64,000 bases of DNA from Mimachlamys varia (taxonomy: Eukaryota > Mollusca > Bivalvia > Pectinida > Pectinidae): assembly GCA_947623455.1 (NCBI GenBank), contig OX392532.1, positions 28,184,792-28,248,791 of the forward strand, given 5' to 3'. The position numbers and the translations under genes were made by a program. The notes under the pieces were generated by a model. The model had not been told where the DNA came from, made no database searches, and saw only the letters and a program-made list of their open reading frames with translations. Positions 48,460-60,711 of this stretch are shown piece after piece. Position 1 is the stretch's first letter; every line of letters begins with the position of its first letter.

Positions 48460-48619
48460 CTGGCTTTGTATATGATGTCTCTTTGTTTGTCCTAAAAGAT
48501 AAAAATAAAGCTTTTATCTGGGCACTCGGAACTCCTCTGGTGGCTCATTTCATCGTATCAATGGTGTCACTCGAGTATACCGAATGTCCTACCTGGGAAA
48601 CCCAAACTTTGCATGGCAT
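48460..48619 (-). other. Possible upstream exons of the C45 gene
   Basis: Exon 48593-48619 (ATG at 48619, MPCKVWVSQ, donor CCCAG|GTAGGA) and exon 48460-48491 (acceptor CTTTTAG, donor GCCAG|GTGAGA) splice in frame to the acceptor at 47522. They are either the 5' leader or a short N-terminal extension without a clear targeting signal. Confidence 0.45.
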
Positions 48620-50756
48620 TATTGATAAACACGAAGGAATGCATGCTTCAGAATGAGGTCAACGATAACTCTGAATCCCTACTTAGTGTATAGAAGCACA
48701 GGGATGTTATGTATACTCACTTGACACAGCGACCTTTTGATGGGATCGCTGTGCTGTTGGTGTATAAAGATGTTGACTGAGTCAAAACGACATTCTAAAT
48801 CGTTGTACATGCACTTCATGAGGATTTCCACTTAAAAATGTCTGCACCATCTTAACGACGTGCTGTTCAAATAACTAGATCCTTAGTTGATATTAATAGG
48901 TCAAGTCTGAAGCAATTATTCGTCAGTTACTGTATTTATCCCTTGGACGCAGCATAATATACATGTACTTGCATGTGCAGTTTTGTAATACATGTATATA
49001 CCGTATGAAACTCTGTTAACTGTTATCTGTTGTAATCAATCAACTCAGTTGAAGTTGCAGCGCCAGGATTAAGTAAATAAAACATAAATAGATAACTACA
49101 TAAATATACAAATAAAACCCAGTTTATTTACTTGCATGATGATATCAACACAACTGGTTCTAGGTCATTGCTATTGAACTACGTGATTTCCGGTCTAGGT
49201 TCAACTTCTCAACCAATCAAAAGTCCGGCAGGTCAAATACCACTAGTGGTATATAACATATATTTATCCAACAGTCAGCAGGTTTATACAAAGGTTTGAG
49301 AATGGAATAGAGTGGGTATTGTGGTAGAAATAGGCATTTCTAATCTTATGTTTCTTTCATAGCAAATCATTACGTTAATATCACTTTTAGGGCATCACAT
49401 CTGTGAATAAAATCAAAGAAAAAGGGATGTGGTTTTCTCAAGGATTCTATGATCTACATTTATGTGACGCAGGCCGAAATATTTCCTTTTAATTAAAAAT
49501 GCGATATTGTTGATTTGAGGTTTGCTGCCCCCTTACATAATACACCGGTCCATGACCAATATCCATTTTAAGGAAAAATAAGAATACATTTTTTATTTTG
49601 TTTTGTATCAATCGGTCTCTCCATAGAAAAATGCGAATAACCAGTCTACGCACCTGACCCTCTCGTTTGTACATTAGTTTAGAAATTATGGATTAACACC
49701 TTTTGGCCCCTAGCATCACTGAAGAGTCACAGGTGGACGAAACAGCTGTATGATATAGTTTAATTCATTTTTTTCGGCATACTGTATGTTTTATTAAATT
49801 CAAAAGGTGCAGCATATATGTGTGTTACGTCAACTTGCTGAAGTATGCTATCGACAAATGGTAAAATGTTTACCTGAGTATAGAAATTGTAATCACACAC
49901 ATGCTGCAACTTTTAAAAATTTAATTTTAGATTGAGTTTGCGGAAAAAAAAGATTAAACCGCACCACAGCTGTTTTGTCCGTCTAGGACTCGTCAATGAT
50001 GCTAGGGGCAAAAAGGTGGGAATCGAACTGTTCTAAACTAATGTAGAAGCACAAGGGTCAGGTGCATAAAACCCCTTTAATATTTGAATTTAGAATAAAA
50101 ATTAAATTAGTACTGTATAATTTCAAATCGTGTACTACGAAAATGTGTATATTATGAACCATGCCACTACATAAATGAGATAAATATGGCTATGGAGGCT
50201 CCAGCAAACCTCGGGGACTAGATAATCCACTAGCAGAGTCTACCACCTCCTATCCTGAATTTGGTTGTTTCAACTATATGTATTGTTTTGAAAAAATACG
50301 CTTTGTAACACGCATTGTAAAAGCAGATCGCAACTGCCCAATATAAAATGATAAAAACAGACGTTATCACTTTAAAAAATCTTTATTACATTTGTCCCAC
50401 CAGTAATGTTTCAGTACATTTCCTTGACACATTAAAATCGAGGTTTGGATCAGTTGATGTTATACGACCGGACAATGAAGAAGTGGCTACTATTATTCAC
50501 ACTATAATCATCTGTTTGATGGAATATTTTATTCTATAAAACTAACAAAACATTTTTTTCAATAAACAGTCAATGCCATTGAAATAAATTCATAATCCGA
50601 AAGTTGTAACATGTATATAAAATAAACATCGTTTAAGTATCTGTCCTTTTTTTGCAATGATATTTTTTTATGTATACATTTTAGCAAATGATACGGAAGT
50701 TTTAAATGCATCTGTCGTAAACACTGATTCCCATTCAATGTTATAATATTCTATTG
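48620..50756. other. Intergenic region with inverted pair of family B repeats
   Basis: Family B fragments at about 49655-49850 (plus) and 49945-50265 (minus) form an inverted pair about 95 bp apart. No gene seen. A minus-strand AATAAA at 50528-50533 may end the IL-17-like transcript. Confidence 0.5.
49655..50265. repeat. Inverted pair of dispersed repeat family B
   Basis: The left member carries GGCCCCTAGCATCACTGAAG and GACGAAACAGCTGTATG; the right member carries GACTCGTCAATGATGCTAGG and CTCCAGCAAACCTCGGGGAC in reverse orientation. Confidence 0.7.
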
Positions 50757-51795
50757 TCATTGTCCACAAGGTATAACAGGTGTACAGCCAACAGCGTGGC
50801 GCTCCTTCACTGTATGGTTTCTCCCCCTATAGTTCATATGAAAGGTGACCATTATCGGAACACAGCGGATACCGCTATCAACTGAACCACTCGGAGCGTT
50901 ACTAAGGCAACGTGATTCATACAAAATGGAAGGTGTGCGTTCTGGTATCTCTGTATAAACGTCATTGATCCATGGACAAATGGATCTTTCGCCCAGATTC
51001 TGAGGGTTACAAGTTGATGTCCGTGTTATCCAAGAACGAAATTTGTGGAGAGGGTGTTCTTCAGAAGGGGTTGTAGGGTTGGGTTTTATAGTTGACGCCT
51101 CCTGGATATTTAAGTGTCTTGCGTTGGTTGGTCGAACCGTAGACACGCCGGTTAAGACAGGGTGTGTTTGATGGTGGTCTGAGTATCTGGTAGTGTTTGA
51201 TATAGTTGTAAGGTAACTTGTCCCAGTAACAGATGTCACTGCTAGAATTACCACTGTTACCAATGGCAACATCATTTCTAATATCATTCCAATTAAGATG
51301 CGCTGCAAATATAAAGATGAATAAGTGTTAAAACTGCAGATTACTTATGAAATATAACATAATACAAACTTTATTTAATTTACAACAATTATGAAACAAG
51401 TAATCAAACTTATATCAATCTTGTTAGCCCGGATATTAGCGTGCGAGGGATCTTATTGTTGGAGAAAACGGCAGTAATTCTATAAAACTAATCTTACCAT
51501 TATTGTATAACCGGTTATATTTACCAATATTGGTAAACTTGTTATGTCATCAATACATTCATAAATTTCGTACACAGTAAAAATATGCTAAAGAATACCG
51601 CAGCGTTAACAAAATCATAATCCAAACTCAAAATTGATTAAACCAGGGGCAAAATATGAACAAAGGAAATATTTATATGGAGACCCTTGTAATAGTACAA
51701 GATAATAATACCAAGTGTTCCGGAAGAGTAAGCGTCTTCTGCTTCTATGTATCTAACTACAGATATGTATATTTTTTAAATTAAACACTTACCAT
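50757..51795 (-). CDS. Interleukin-17-like secreted cytokine, two exons
   Basis: Exon 1 supplies only the ATG (51793-51795), directly followed by GTAAGTG. Exon 2 is 50757-51302 after the acceptor TTTATATTTGCAG. The product has 182 residues. Residues 1 to about 28 (MRILIGMILEMMLPLVTVV onward) are a signal peptide. A Ser/Thr-rich linker follows, then an IL-17-type domain from about residue 99: RSICPW, R-TPSI, SRC133, RCVPI148 and AVGC174TPVIP. The canonical second disulfide partners are missing: the position five after C133 is Pro, and the usual CTC reads CTP. Family knowledge: IL-17s are secreted cystine-knot-like dimers acting on IL-17 receptors, expanded in bivalves and induced by infection. 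A TATA-like box lies at 51851-51857. Alternative: a fast-evolving relative with altered dimer structure. Confidence 0.82.
51580..51745 (+). repeat. Dispersed repeat family A, truncated (IL-17-like intron)
   Basis: Starts AAAGAATACCGCAGCGTTAA, ends at AGAGTAAGCGTCTTCTGCTT, and fills the middle of the short intron. Confidence 0.65.
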
Positions 51796-51850
51796 GATGC
51801 TACTGTATGGTGGCTCTTTTAGACGTACTGTACGTTTACTTCATGGCAGT

Positions 51851-51857
51851 ATTTATA
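51851..51857 (-). promoter_or_regulatory. TATA box of the IL-17-like gene
   Basis: TATAAAT on the minus strand, 56 bp upstream of the ATG; this places the start near 51822-51827 with a leader of about 30 nt. A near-consensus NF-kB site (GGGGAATTCG on the minus strand, 51940-51949) lies about 90 bp further upstream, of interest for an inducible cytokine. Both are inference from motif match. Confidence 0.5.
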
Positions 51858-52195
51858 TTGAAAAATTAACACAAGACAAAGATAAAAATATAATCCCCTA
51901 CATTTCTGAAATATTTCTATTGGGTAGTATTGATAGGTACGAATTCCCCTTTATCTTTTCGCCGTCAGTTCTGTATGTATTTGATCGAAAACTGATAAAA
52001 ACCTTAATAACTCATTATTATCTCCCTGAACAAATTGTAATATCTTCCATACTACCAACCTTCCCAACTGTGAGTTATCTAACAGTATACCGGGGAAGAA
52101 GATGCAACACCTCAGCCACACAATAACGTTTGATAATTTAACAACAAAACTCGGAAAATGAAGTATAATAGGGGGAGAAATTCTGATAAAGAGAG

Positions 52196-52263
52196 TGACG
52201 TCACTGGGGCTCCAACTTGTGACCCTCGGCTCTCGATCTCGACGTTCTATCGCTGAGCTAAAG
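52196..52263 (-). repeat. Degenerate tRNA-like sequence
   Basis: The minus strand reads TTAGCTCAGCGATAGA (A-box-like) and AGTTGGAGCCC (decayed B-box). The stems do not pair; probably an old SINE head. Confidence 0.45.
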
Positions 52264-52599
52264 AAAAATTCCCTTCAACCGATTTTTAAAAATTAGAAAT
52301 TTTAAAACAAAATAAGAATTATTATGAAACAGGAAAAGACTTAAAAGTGCGTAGCTTTAACTAATCCCTTATATTTACAGAGAATTATTCTTACATAAAA
52401 TCTCTTTTAGGAATAATGTAATTTTTACTGCTGCGAAATCGGATGGGCGAACGCGTTCCGAGGTGGAAACAATTAAGTGTTTCGAACCTTCAGCTTAAAC
52501 AATATTGAATTGTTACATTACCTGATATCATAAGAATACGAACTTTTCAAATTGAAAGACAAATTATATAGTATTATTGATTGGTTGTGTCAGAATTTG

Positions 52600-52800
52600 C
52601 CCAGTTATTGGTCCTAGGCCTGCTACATTGGCCTTTGAAGGCCGCTTTGTCGTTACCAACTCGTACACAATTTACACCTTTGTGTGCAAACGCTTTTCTG
52701 GTCGTTTGTCTGATGAAGGTGGCAGGGCATATATCGCACTAGTCATCGAAACGTCACATAAAACATTTATTGGTTGTGTCAAATAATATTTGCACAAAGC
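52600..52800. repeat. Dispersed repeat family D, copy 2
   Basis: Shares the ATGAAG-TGGC...CGAAACGTCACATAAAACAT block with 16560-16640. Confidence 0.45.
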
Positions 52801-55800
52801 ATACATACTTGCATACAGACAAACCTGCTCGAGCGGACATTTCCTTATAGTAAACAACTGCTTACAACGGACACTTTAAGGTCCTCCAAATGCATTTTAC
52901 TATATGTAACATCCCTTTATATAATGTAGCGGACACCTAACGCGGACCCAGTGTTTGAGTCCGAAATATGTCTCGTCTCTCAGAACAGCGGACATGTGCA
53001 ATTGGAATTTGTTTATATTCGGTAAGAGTTATCTCCCGTACACCGTTTCCTTTTCCTGACGCGGTGCATTCTGCGTTATTTATCAAAACAATGAAACTTT
53101 ATATAACTAGCGATCGAGTGAGAATGACTTTGCAATGTATTCATTAAAGGCATCGAATTGTAATTCCGTTTAGTTCTTGAATATGTCATTGAGTTGAGAA
53201 ACTTTGTTACACTTGGTCGTTCTTGATTGACACGACTAAATTAAACAATAAAGTGGTCGTTTTAAACTATTCTACGTATTCCCATTTCCTGCAATGAAAG
53301 TGTATCCGTACCCATACATTACCAGATCGGTGATCAAATTACAAGTCAGCAGGGATATATGTATCAATTATATCATATTACGTCGGTAGTAACAATGATA
53401 GGTGCATGATGCTGACACGCAATAGCATATTTATATAACAATAGTATGGCGTTCAATTTCTTGTAGCTAGCCAGAACAGAAACACAATACGTACAGGCGT
53501 CGATTAACTTTTTAAATTGTTTTAAATTGTAGTTCCTCGGTTCTTCAATATTTATGCTTATTTTATCTATCATTACGTCTGTGCTCTGTATTTATGTTGA
53601 CGGAAAAGTAATATGAATCAATGTCGATTTTAAAATTCTTTTAAAATTGTTAACCCCCTCGTTTTGCAATATATCTTTTATTTACGCTGCCGATGTTATC
53701 GATGAAATAGGATTTTAATAAAACATTATGGTACATGATATGCTGTATATTATTCTGGTATGCTGATCGAACAGTAATTGTAATATCAATCTTTGATTTC
53801 TATATGATTCAGCCATAATTTAGTAGTTTGATGCAATGACATATGAATAAATTAAAAGACAACTTCAATCCCATGGCTTTAACCAGCGATGAATTCACGC
53901 CAAGCTCAGGGTTGAACCCCTTGTGTTAGTCCATGTACACATATTGTCTTCTTGCAGGAGGTCTTTCACTCACCAACACCTCACAACTAGTTAACTTTTC
54001 TCAATACCCTCATTCACTTCTTGCATTATAATCTTCATATACAAACACTATTTTCAAATGTGTACCCCTACTGATAGCCAGGCGAGCCAGAATATCCCTC
54101 TCGACAGTTAACACCGATGTACATGAGCAGTATCAATTTTGGACTCGCAAACACACATACTCTGCACCTGATGTGTACAACTCATGTTTGCTTGTTATTT
54201 TAATGTGTAAAGGTCGATTCTACTCTAGATACTATTTTAGGTTGTTATTTGCTTCATTATCGCCATATCATTTTAAATACATATACGTAGCTTTACAGGA
54301 GAAGCTAACATGTATGCCCAAGACATGTAATGACTGTACTTTTAATAGTCTTCCTTGATATGTTCATTTCCACTTTGTATGACATCGTTGCTGACATAAA
54401 TATAAAAGGATTTTACAGGATAAAAGTGCCACACCATAGTCTAGATCTATAGAGGTCCATAATATATGTTCCTTTAGCAATTTTGCAGTCGTGTTTATTT
54501 TTTTTTGCTACAGTGTAACGACATTCCGACGAATTGAAATATAATCATGACATTGTCCATCAAACTTGTACAATCAATTTACCTTGATACATGTAGATGT
54601 TAAAACTAGACAATGGTACCAACACAAAAAGGACTTTACCTTAACCGAAGGGGTGACTTTTGCGCATCGAATTCGCACCACCAAAGCAGTTCGATTTGAC
54701 CGGAAAAAAATTGTTACCCAATTTTCAGAATAGTTATGATTAGTCATTTTGTAATGATTTCAAATTTCGGTTTTAGGGGTAAAACAATCAGAATTGTTGA
54801 AAACTGTTATTCAGAGCTAACTCGATGAACAGAAATTCCCTTTCTAGAGCCCCTTTCAAGCGTTTTGGTGACCCGCGACCGTTTTTACAGACGAAGCGTA
54901 TCGGCGATCCAACATGATTACTAGAAATATCTAAATTAGCAATAAAATAATTAATTTATGAATGAAAATGCAGATCCAGATGTCGCTCCGTTACTCTCCG
55001 CAAACATTGGATCTGAAAATATCTAATGTTCTGGTAAACTTTCGCTTACCGTTATTTTCTGCATATAACCCGCATTGAAGTTAATTAAGGCATTTTGTAA
55101 AAAAAATCCAGATAGTCCGCACTGCAGATTGTCCGCAGGTTATACATCGAATGTATACCTGGTGAGTACAAGTGTACTTCGTATGTGACTTTGTGATTTA
55201 TTGTTTTGAATGTAAGAAATCAGAAACATATATACATGATGGAATTATGATTATTTTGTAAATATACGTTTATGTGTATAATGAAAGCCATGTATAAAAG
55301 CCGGTAGATAGCCCGCACAAGGCATCTTCTGATGCAAAAAAAGTCGTATAGCCCGCGGGCAACACACAGGAAATTACGGTAGGCCTATCAAACAACAACT
55401 TCAAGAATCTTGAATTTTATTGTTTGTAGGCGAAAAAGCCTGAATAATCCTATCTTTGCGTTAGTCATTTCATCACAACAAAAAATAATTTGCATGTTGT
55501 GACGAAATGACTTCAGGATTGTTTTAATCCAATTGATGCAGCGTCAACAGTCATCAATTAGACACATTTATAGAGTGAAAAGTAAAGAGTTAACAGAGTA
55601 TGACCTCTAAATGGATGTGGTCAGATCCTTATATAATGGAGAGAGAATAAGGATGCATTTTAAACATTTCAATCATATTTGTGTGGTATTTTGGATATCT
55701 TCATGTACCGACTTTGCCATTCATTCATCAAGATTTTAAATTTAAATCAATTTTTTATTTCCCATTTATTAACAGTTGACGTAAACCTAGTTAAGTATGC

Positions 55801-56144
55801 AGGACACAATCTCAAGGTAGGTGCGGAGATATATTTCTGAGTAAGTGATACAAATGTATATTTAGATTTTGATTGATTCAAATTAGATATCAAGGTAGTC
55901 TACCATCATGGAAGTTACATTGTTTCTGATGAAATCAAATCAAGTTCTGATTTAAGACTGCGGACGCCCAAACTTCATATTAGGTAAGGTTCCAAATAAA
56001 TACTGATTGAAATCCCTTTACGATCTGAATTACCAGTCTGTTGCAGATAAGATAAGTAACCCGTTTTCCATAATGCAGTGCGAAAATGTAAAAAACATGA
56101 CCGAAAATTACGTGTTTGAAATAAAAAAAAACCCACTATGATCC

Positions 56145-56510
56145 TCCTTAAATCATCCTTGATATCCAGGGGTTTCGCTCACCTATGCTCTCTACACCTC
56201 TGGAATCATGCTCGATATCCAGGGGTTTCGCTCACCTTTGCTCTCTACACCCCTGGACAATGTCACGGCAACACTATAGGCACGCTCCTGTGAAAAAACC
56301 TGACCTAGCTAGGTTGTATACCTGTCTTTTAAAGATTACAAAGGAGCTGCAACCGGTTTCAAAGTTTGTCAATTTATACTGTTATGTGATTCTATTGATG
56401 TACATCATCTTCAATAAGGTCACACAGAATATGTTTTTCAATGACGTATTCCAGGGGTGTAGAAAGCGTAGTGAAGCGTAATTCCGGGATAACGAGGATG
56501 CCATTAAGGA
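56145..56510. mobile_element. MITE family C with duplicated left end
   Basis: GATATCCAGGGGTTTCGCTC followed by ACC and TCTACACC appears twice at the left (56160 and 56216). The inverse (GGGGTGTAGAAAGCGTAGTG, then TTCCGGGATAACGAGGATG) is at 56455-56502. Related to the element at 28361. Confidence 0.65.
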
Positions 56511-58592
56511 CTCACACAGCTAAATCAGCCTATCACGAAGTGTTTCATACGTTTGTAGTCCCTACTGAAAATTTGTTCCGGCTAAGTACAGTGTTTCTGA
56601 GTAATTTATATAGGTAATTGTTGACCTATTCTGCATTGAATGAAATCTGTAGATATTTAACTTTACAAAAATATATACTTTTGGTAGATTTTAATATGTG
56701 ATGGCGGATTGATATGGGGTCAAAAGTCAGAGGGTGTTCCCGTCCTATTTCACTGGTTTGACATGTAAATTTCCGGTTGTCCGAAGCAGACGCCTGTAGC
56801 GAGCAAATATGCCAGTAAACTCTTCATAACATGCCACTTGAAGCCTTTGTCTTGTATGTATCTTTGGATTTAGGCAGTTGTCACAAGTGTTGAACTTAAA
56901 ATATTAAAGTTATTAGCTCGAAAATTTAGTAATAACATATAGTAAATTATTTAGTTGTGTGAGTCCTTAAACGAGAGAAGTAAACAATTATGGAGGATCG
57001 TAAAAAGGGTTCAATCGTCAAAATGACAAAAAGAAGAACGATGACGATTAAACTGTTTTCATTATATTTGAAATTGTGCGCACAGTACAAGTAGGGAAAA
57101 AGTGTACGTCGAGTCCAATTCTGGACCACTTTTCTGCAACAGGACTTTGAATTTACATCTTATTTCAGGAACGACTTGATAGAAGAAAACCTAATTTTCT
57201 GTACAAATACATTCATAAATGTGTTATCTCTGAAATGGCTGTTGTTAAGATAAAATTATAGTTAATAGCATGGATATATGAAACTGGTTAAAGACCTGGC
57301 ACGGCGTACAATTCATACACCTCGATTTCGCCTCGCTTTCAATGAAAACATTGCTTTCTAAAAATGGCGATTATTTGCAAATAAACTTGTTTAGGTTCAA
57401 GTTTACATTTTAAACATATTCCTGAAATGGTTCTAAAACTTAAAAAGGTTTTCTTGTGGAAAAACAATTTCTACGTGCTAACATCGAAAATGGCTTCCAT
57501 TGAGGAGAATTTGGTAAAAGCTACAATTTAAGCTACACGTAAGAAGGCTTTGTTTATATAGTTTCAGTCATGGGAGTTTAAATTAAAACCTCCTCTGATG
57601 ATTATACTGTTCACAAGGTCTTGTTACAAATGTCTTATTAACTAACATTCATTTTTATGCCTTACTGATATAGATCACAGGATACAAACAGGGCAATTTA
57701 AGGCATAGACGTCTTAAAACTTAGGAGTAAGACTTAAATATTTACAGTATTCATATTTACTGGTAAGAAATTCTTGGTGCAAATAGACATCTTATTATAA
57801 TATCATATACAAAATAATGCCTTAAATGACATTACACATTGTTGCAGGCACCTGATTTAATCCTACACTAGTGAGTATCCGACATCTTGTTCTTGGTTCG
57901 AAACCTTCAAAACCCTATCAAGGGGTGGTTTGATTGGTTTTACAAACCAGTTGTAGTTCACCAGCAGCAAATATAAAACCGGTTTCAGTTAAAACTTAGT
58001 TTGGAACTGATTAAACAAACAAATTCAAAATTTACAAAACTTTTGATCTGATTGAATTGGTTGAAACCAAAACTGGTTTCTGAAAAACAAATTCGCTTTT
58101 AGTTTGGAACTGGTTAAACAAACAAATGGAATTTAAAAGCAATTGTTTTCCTGGTCATTTTGGACACCTGTCTGTACAATCAATGTTGCATGGGAGAACT
58201 ATTCATGTGTGATGTTTGATAGTTTCCCTGTTATTACTTAGGTATTGACCACATTTAATAAATAGTATTACTTGATCGATGTAATAAAAAAAAAAAAATA
58301 AGTGAAAAACTCAGTTTACACCACAATGATCGATCCATTTTGCTTTATCCAATCCGGTTCTATATGTGTTTTGATCGACATCCGCTTACGACAAGCTTGC
58401 CGTTCGATGTGCATGCGCTTTTGTTTAATATTTAATTCACCGGTAAATCGATAAAAAATGAAACAATTTGTATGATTTTTTATATACATTGTTGTCATTT
58501 GTAATAAAAGTTCGCTGTACCATCATATCAACTACTTCAATTTCAGAAGCTGAATGTGCAGTCTGTGTAAAGAACGTAACTTGCAAAAGGTA

Positions 58593-59068
58593 CAGTTGTG
58601 TGCAATGAGTATTTCGACATAATTATTATATTTTGTTTTGTATTTCATGCATTTTGACATTTTCAATGCATGTTTTTTGACTTCGTCTTTCGATGGATTT
58701 TCTTGAAATACGATAGACTAGTAAACATTTATTAAATCGTTCATCTGATGTTTTTAACAGACTTTTCCAGTGATTAATTTCCCTAAAATAGATGAATATA
58801 TGCTATATAAGCAAACTGTGACATTGCTTTGTTCTTTATTCTTACGTAATAACACCATCGCTAAACTTTTAAAACTGTAATATGCAATATCTCTTGAAAT
58901 CGGCTATTTATTTATATATGATAAGAGAAATAATTCTCTAAATGTATTTGAAATTTCAGTAGATTCAATAAAAAAAACAAATTAATGAAAATCCATAGAA
59001 AATTTGCCAAAATGCATAAAATATATGGTAAAAAAATTATGTGTCCGAATACTTATTGCACACCACTG
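58593..59068. mobile_element. Tc1/mariner-type MITE, 476 bp
   Basis: 27-bp terminal inverted repeats, 23 of 27 matching (left begins CAGTTGTGTGCAATGAGTAT; the right inverse begins CAGTGGTGTGCAATAAGTAT), directly flanked by TA on both sides (58591-58592 and 59069-59070), the target duplication typical of Tc1/mariner. No transposase. It ends 54 bp upstream of the lectin start codon. Confidence 0.85.
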
Positions 59069-59124
59069 TAAATTTTCCAGTGTTACTTATAGCGACGAAC
59101 TGATCTCCAACTCATCAACTCCCG

Positions 59125-60711
59125 ATGGATGCCCGTCTATTGGTTCTGATGACATGTGTGTTAGCACTATCAGGATTTCAACCTCGTGACTCAACTGTAA
59201 ATCAACTTGTTGATATTTTTAATACAATTAGTTCTAATTTAGACAAAGGTAAAGACTTACGCTTTGTTTTCTGTGAAATAAGTAAAGCTTTTGACAGGGT
59301 TTGGCATTTAGGTCTCTTGTATAAACTTGAAAAATTTGGTATTAAAGGAAAATTATTGGAGTGGTTTAAAGCTTACTTATCTGACAGAAAACAAAGTGTA
59401 ATAGTGAATGGCTATCAATCATCTACTAAACCTATAATTGCTGGAGTGCCTCAAGGATCTGTTCTTGGACCTTTTCTATTTCTTTTATTTATTAATGATA
59501 TAACATCTGATGTAACTTCTCATATTAAACTGTTTGCAGATGATACTACACTTTATGTTATTGTAGATGGTGATGAAGACTTAAATATACCTGCTGATAT
59601 ACTAAATGAAGACCTTTCATCAATCTCTGCCTGGGCTAATCAATGGCAAATTCTTTTTAATCCAAATAAAACAGTTGCACTAACACTTACTCGTAAGCTT
59701 TCTAATACTCACCCCCCTCTCTACTTTAATAACCATATTATAACACAGCATGACTGCCACAAACATTTAGGACTAACATTTAATAAAAAAGGTACCTGGT
59801 CCAATCATATTAATAATATTTATGAACAAGCTTCCTCTAGATTGAATATACTGAGAATTCTAAAATATAAAGTAGATAAAAACACATTAAAAACAATATA
59901 CATATCTTACATTAGGCCAATTTTAGAATATGGAGACATAGTATGGGATAATTGCACTAAAAATGAATCAGACTTACTAGAATCTATCCAAATTGAAGCT
60001 ATGAAGATAATAACTGGATTAAGGAAAGGAACATCACACCACATTTTATACTCTGAAACACAACTTGAAACATTGCAAACAAGAAGACATAATCATAAAC
60101 TTACACTTATGTTTAAAATTATTAATAACTATTCTCCTACATATCTCTATAACATCATACAACCATTCCTTAATACAAATACATTTTATCCAATTAGAAA
60201 TGAAAGAATCTTTAATGTACCTATTGCTAGAACTAATAATTATAAAAATAGTTTTTTTCCATCTACTATGAATAACTGGAACTCTCTTGATGACTCTATA
60301 AGAAATTCTGTTTCAATCTCTAGCTTTAAATCAAAACTAAAAAAAGTATTCCCTATAACTATTTCTAAAATGTTTGATAATTGTAATCCTAGAAATCTAA
60401 ATATTATTTTATGCCAATTGAGGAATAATGCCAGTGATTTAAATTATGATAGATTGATTGATCATTTGGTTGATGATGGTTCCTGTGCATGTAGTTATTT
60501 CATGGAAAATTCAATTCATTTTTTCTTTCACTGTCCTAACTATAGAAATGAAAGACATCATATTGTTTCTATATATGATATTTTAGGTTATGTTAATTTA
60601 GATGTTATATTGAATGGAGTAGTTGGTATGTCTGATGAAATTAATTTAACTATACTTAAACATACTAGCTCATATATAAGAAACACTAAAAGATTCTCAA
60701 TATATAAATAG
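59125..60711 (+). CDS. Chimeric ORF: host signal peptide fused in frame to LINE reverse transcriptase
   Basis: 528 codons open from the lectin start codon, so the first 15 residues are host sequence and the rest is retrotransposon. Codon 51 in motif A is Glu where the catalytic Asp is normally found; FADD at 137-140 is intact. There is no evidence that it is expressed. The in-frame joining can be chance (one in three). Confidence 0.55.
   Translation: MDARLLVLMTCVLALSGFQPRDSTVNQLVDIFNTISSNLDKGKDLRFVFCEISKAFDRVWHLGLLYKLEKFGIKGKLLEWFKAYLSDRKQSVIVNGYQSSTKPIIAGVPQGSVLGPFLFLLFINDITSDVTSHIKLFADDTTLYVIVDGDEDLNIPADILNEDLSSISAWANQWQILFNPNKTVALTLTRKLSNTHPPLYFNNHIITQHDCHKHLGLTFNKKGTWSNHINNIYEQASSRLNILRILKYKVDKNTLKTIYISYIRPILEYGDIVWDNCTKNESDLLESIQIEAMKIITGLRKGTSHHILYSETQLETLQTRRHNHKLTLMFKIINNYSPTYLYNIIQPFLNTNTFYPIRNERIFNVPIARTNNYKNSFFPSTMNNWNSLDDSIRNSVSISSFKSKLKKVFPITISKMFDNCNPRNLNIILCQLRNNASDLNYDRLIDHLVDDGSCACSYFMENSIHFFFHCPNYRNERHHIVSIYDILGYVNLDVILNGVVGMSDEINLTILKHTSSYIRNTKRFSIYK

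Larger units (their letters stand above)
51858..58592. other. Gene-poor, repeat-containing stretch
   Basis: I see no supported gene in these 6.7 kb. It holds a degenerate tRNA-like element (52196-52263), a family D repeat (52600-52800), a family C MITE (56145-56510), and a 45-bp direct repeat around AGTTTGGAACTG-TTAAACAA at about 57995 and 58098. Confidence 0.5.

Noticed and set aside
51303..51308. TTG start for the IL-17-like frame
   Set aside because: The bases are the end of the intron (TTGCAG acceptor); a proper ATG splices in from 51793-51795.
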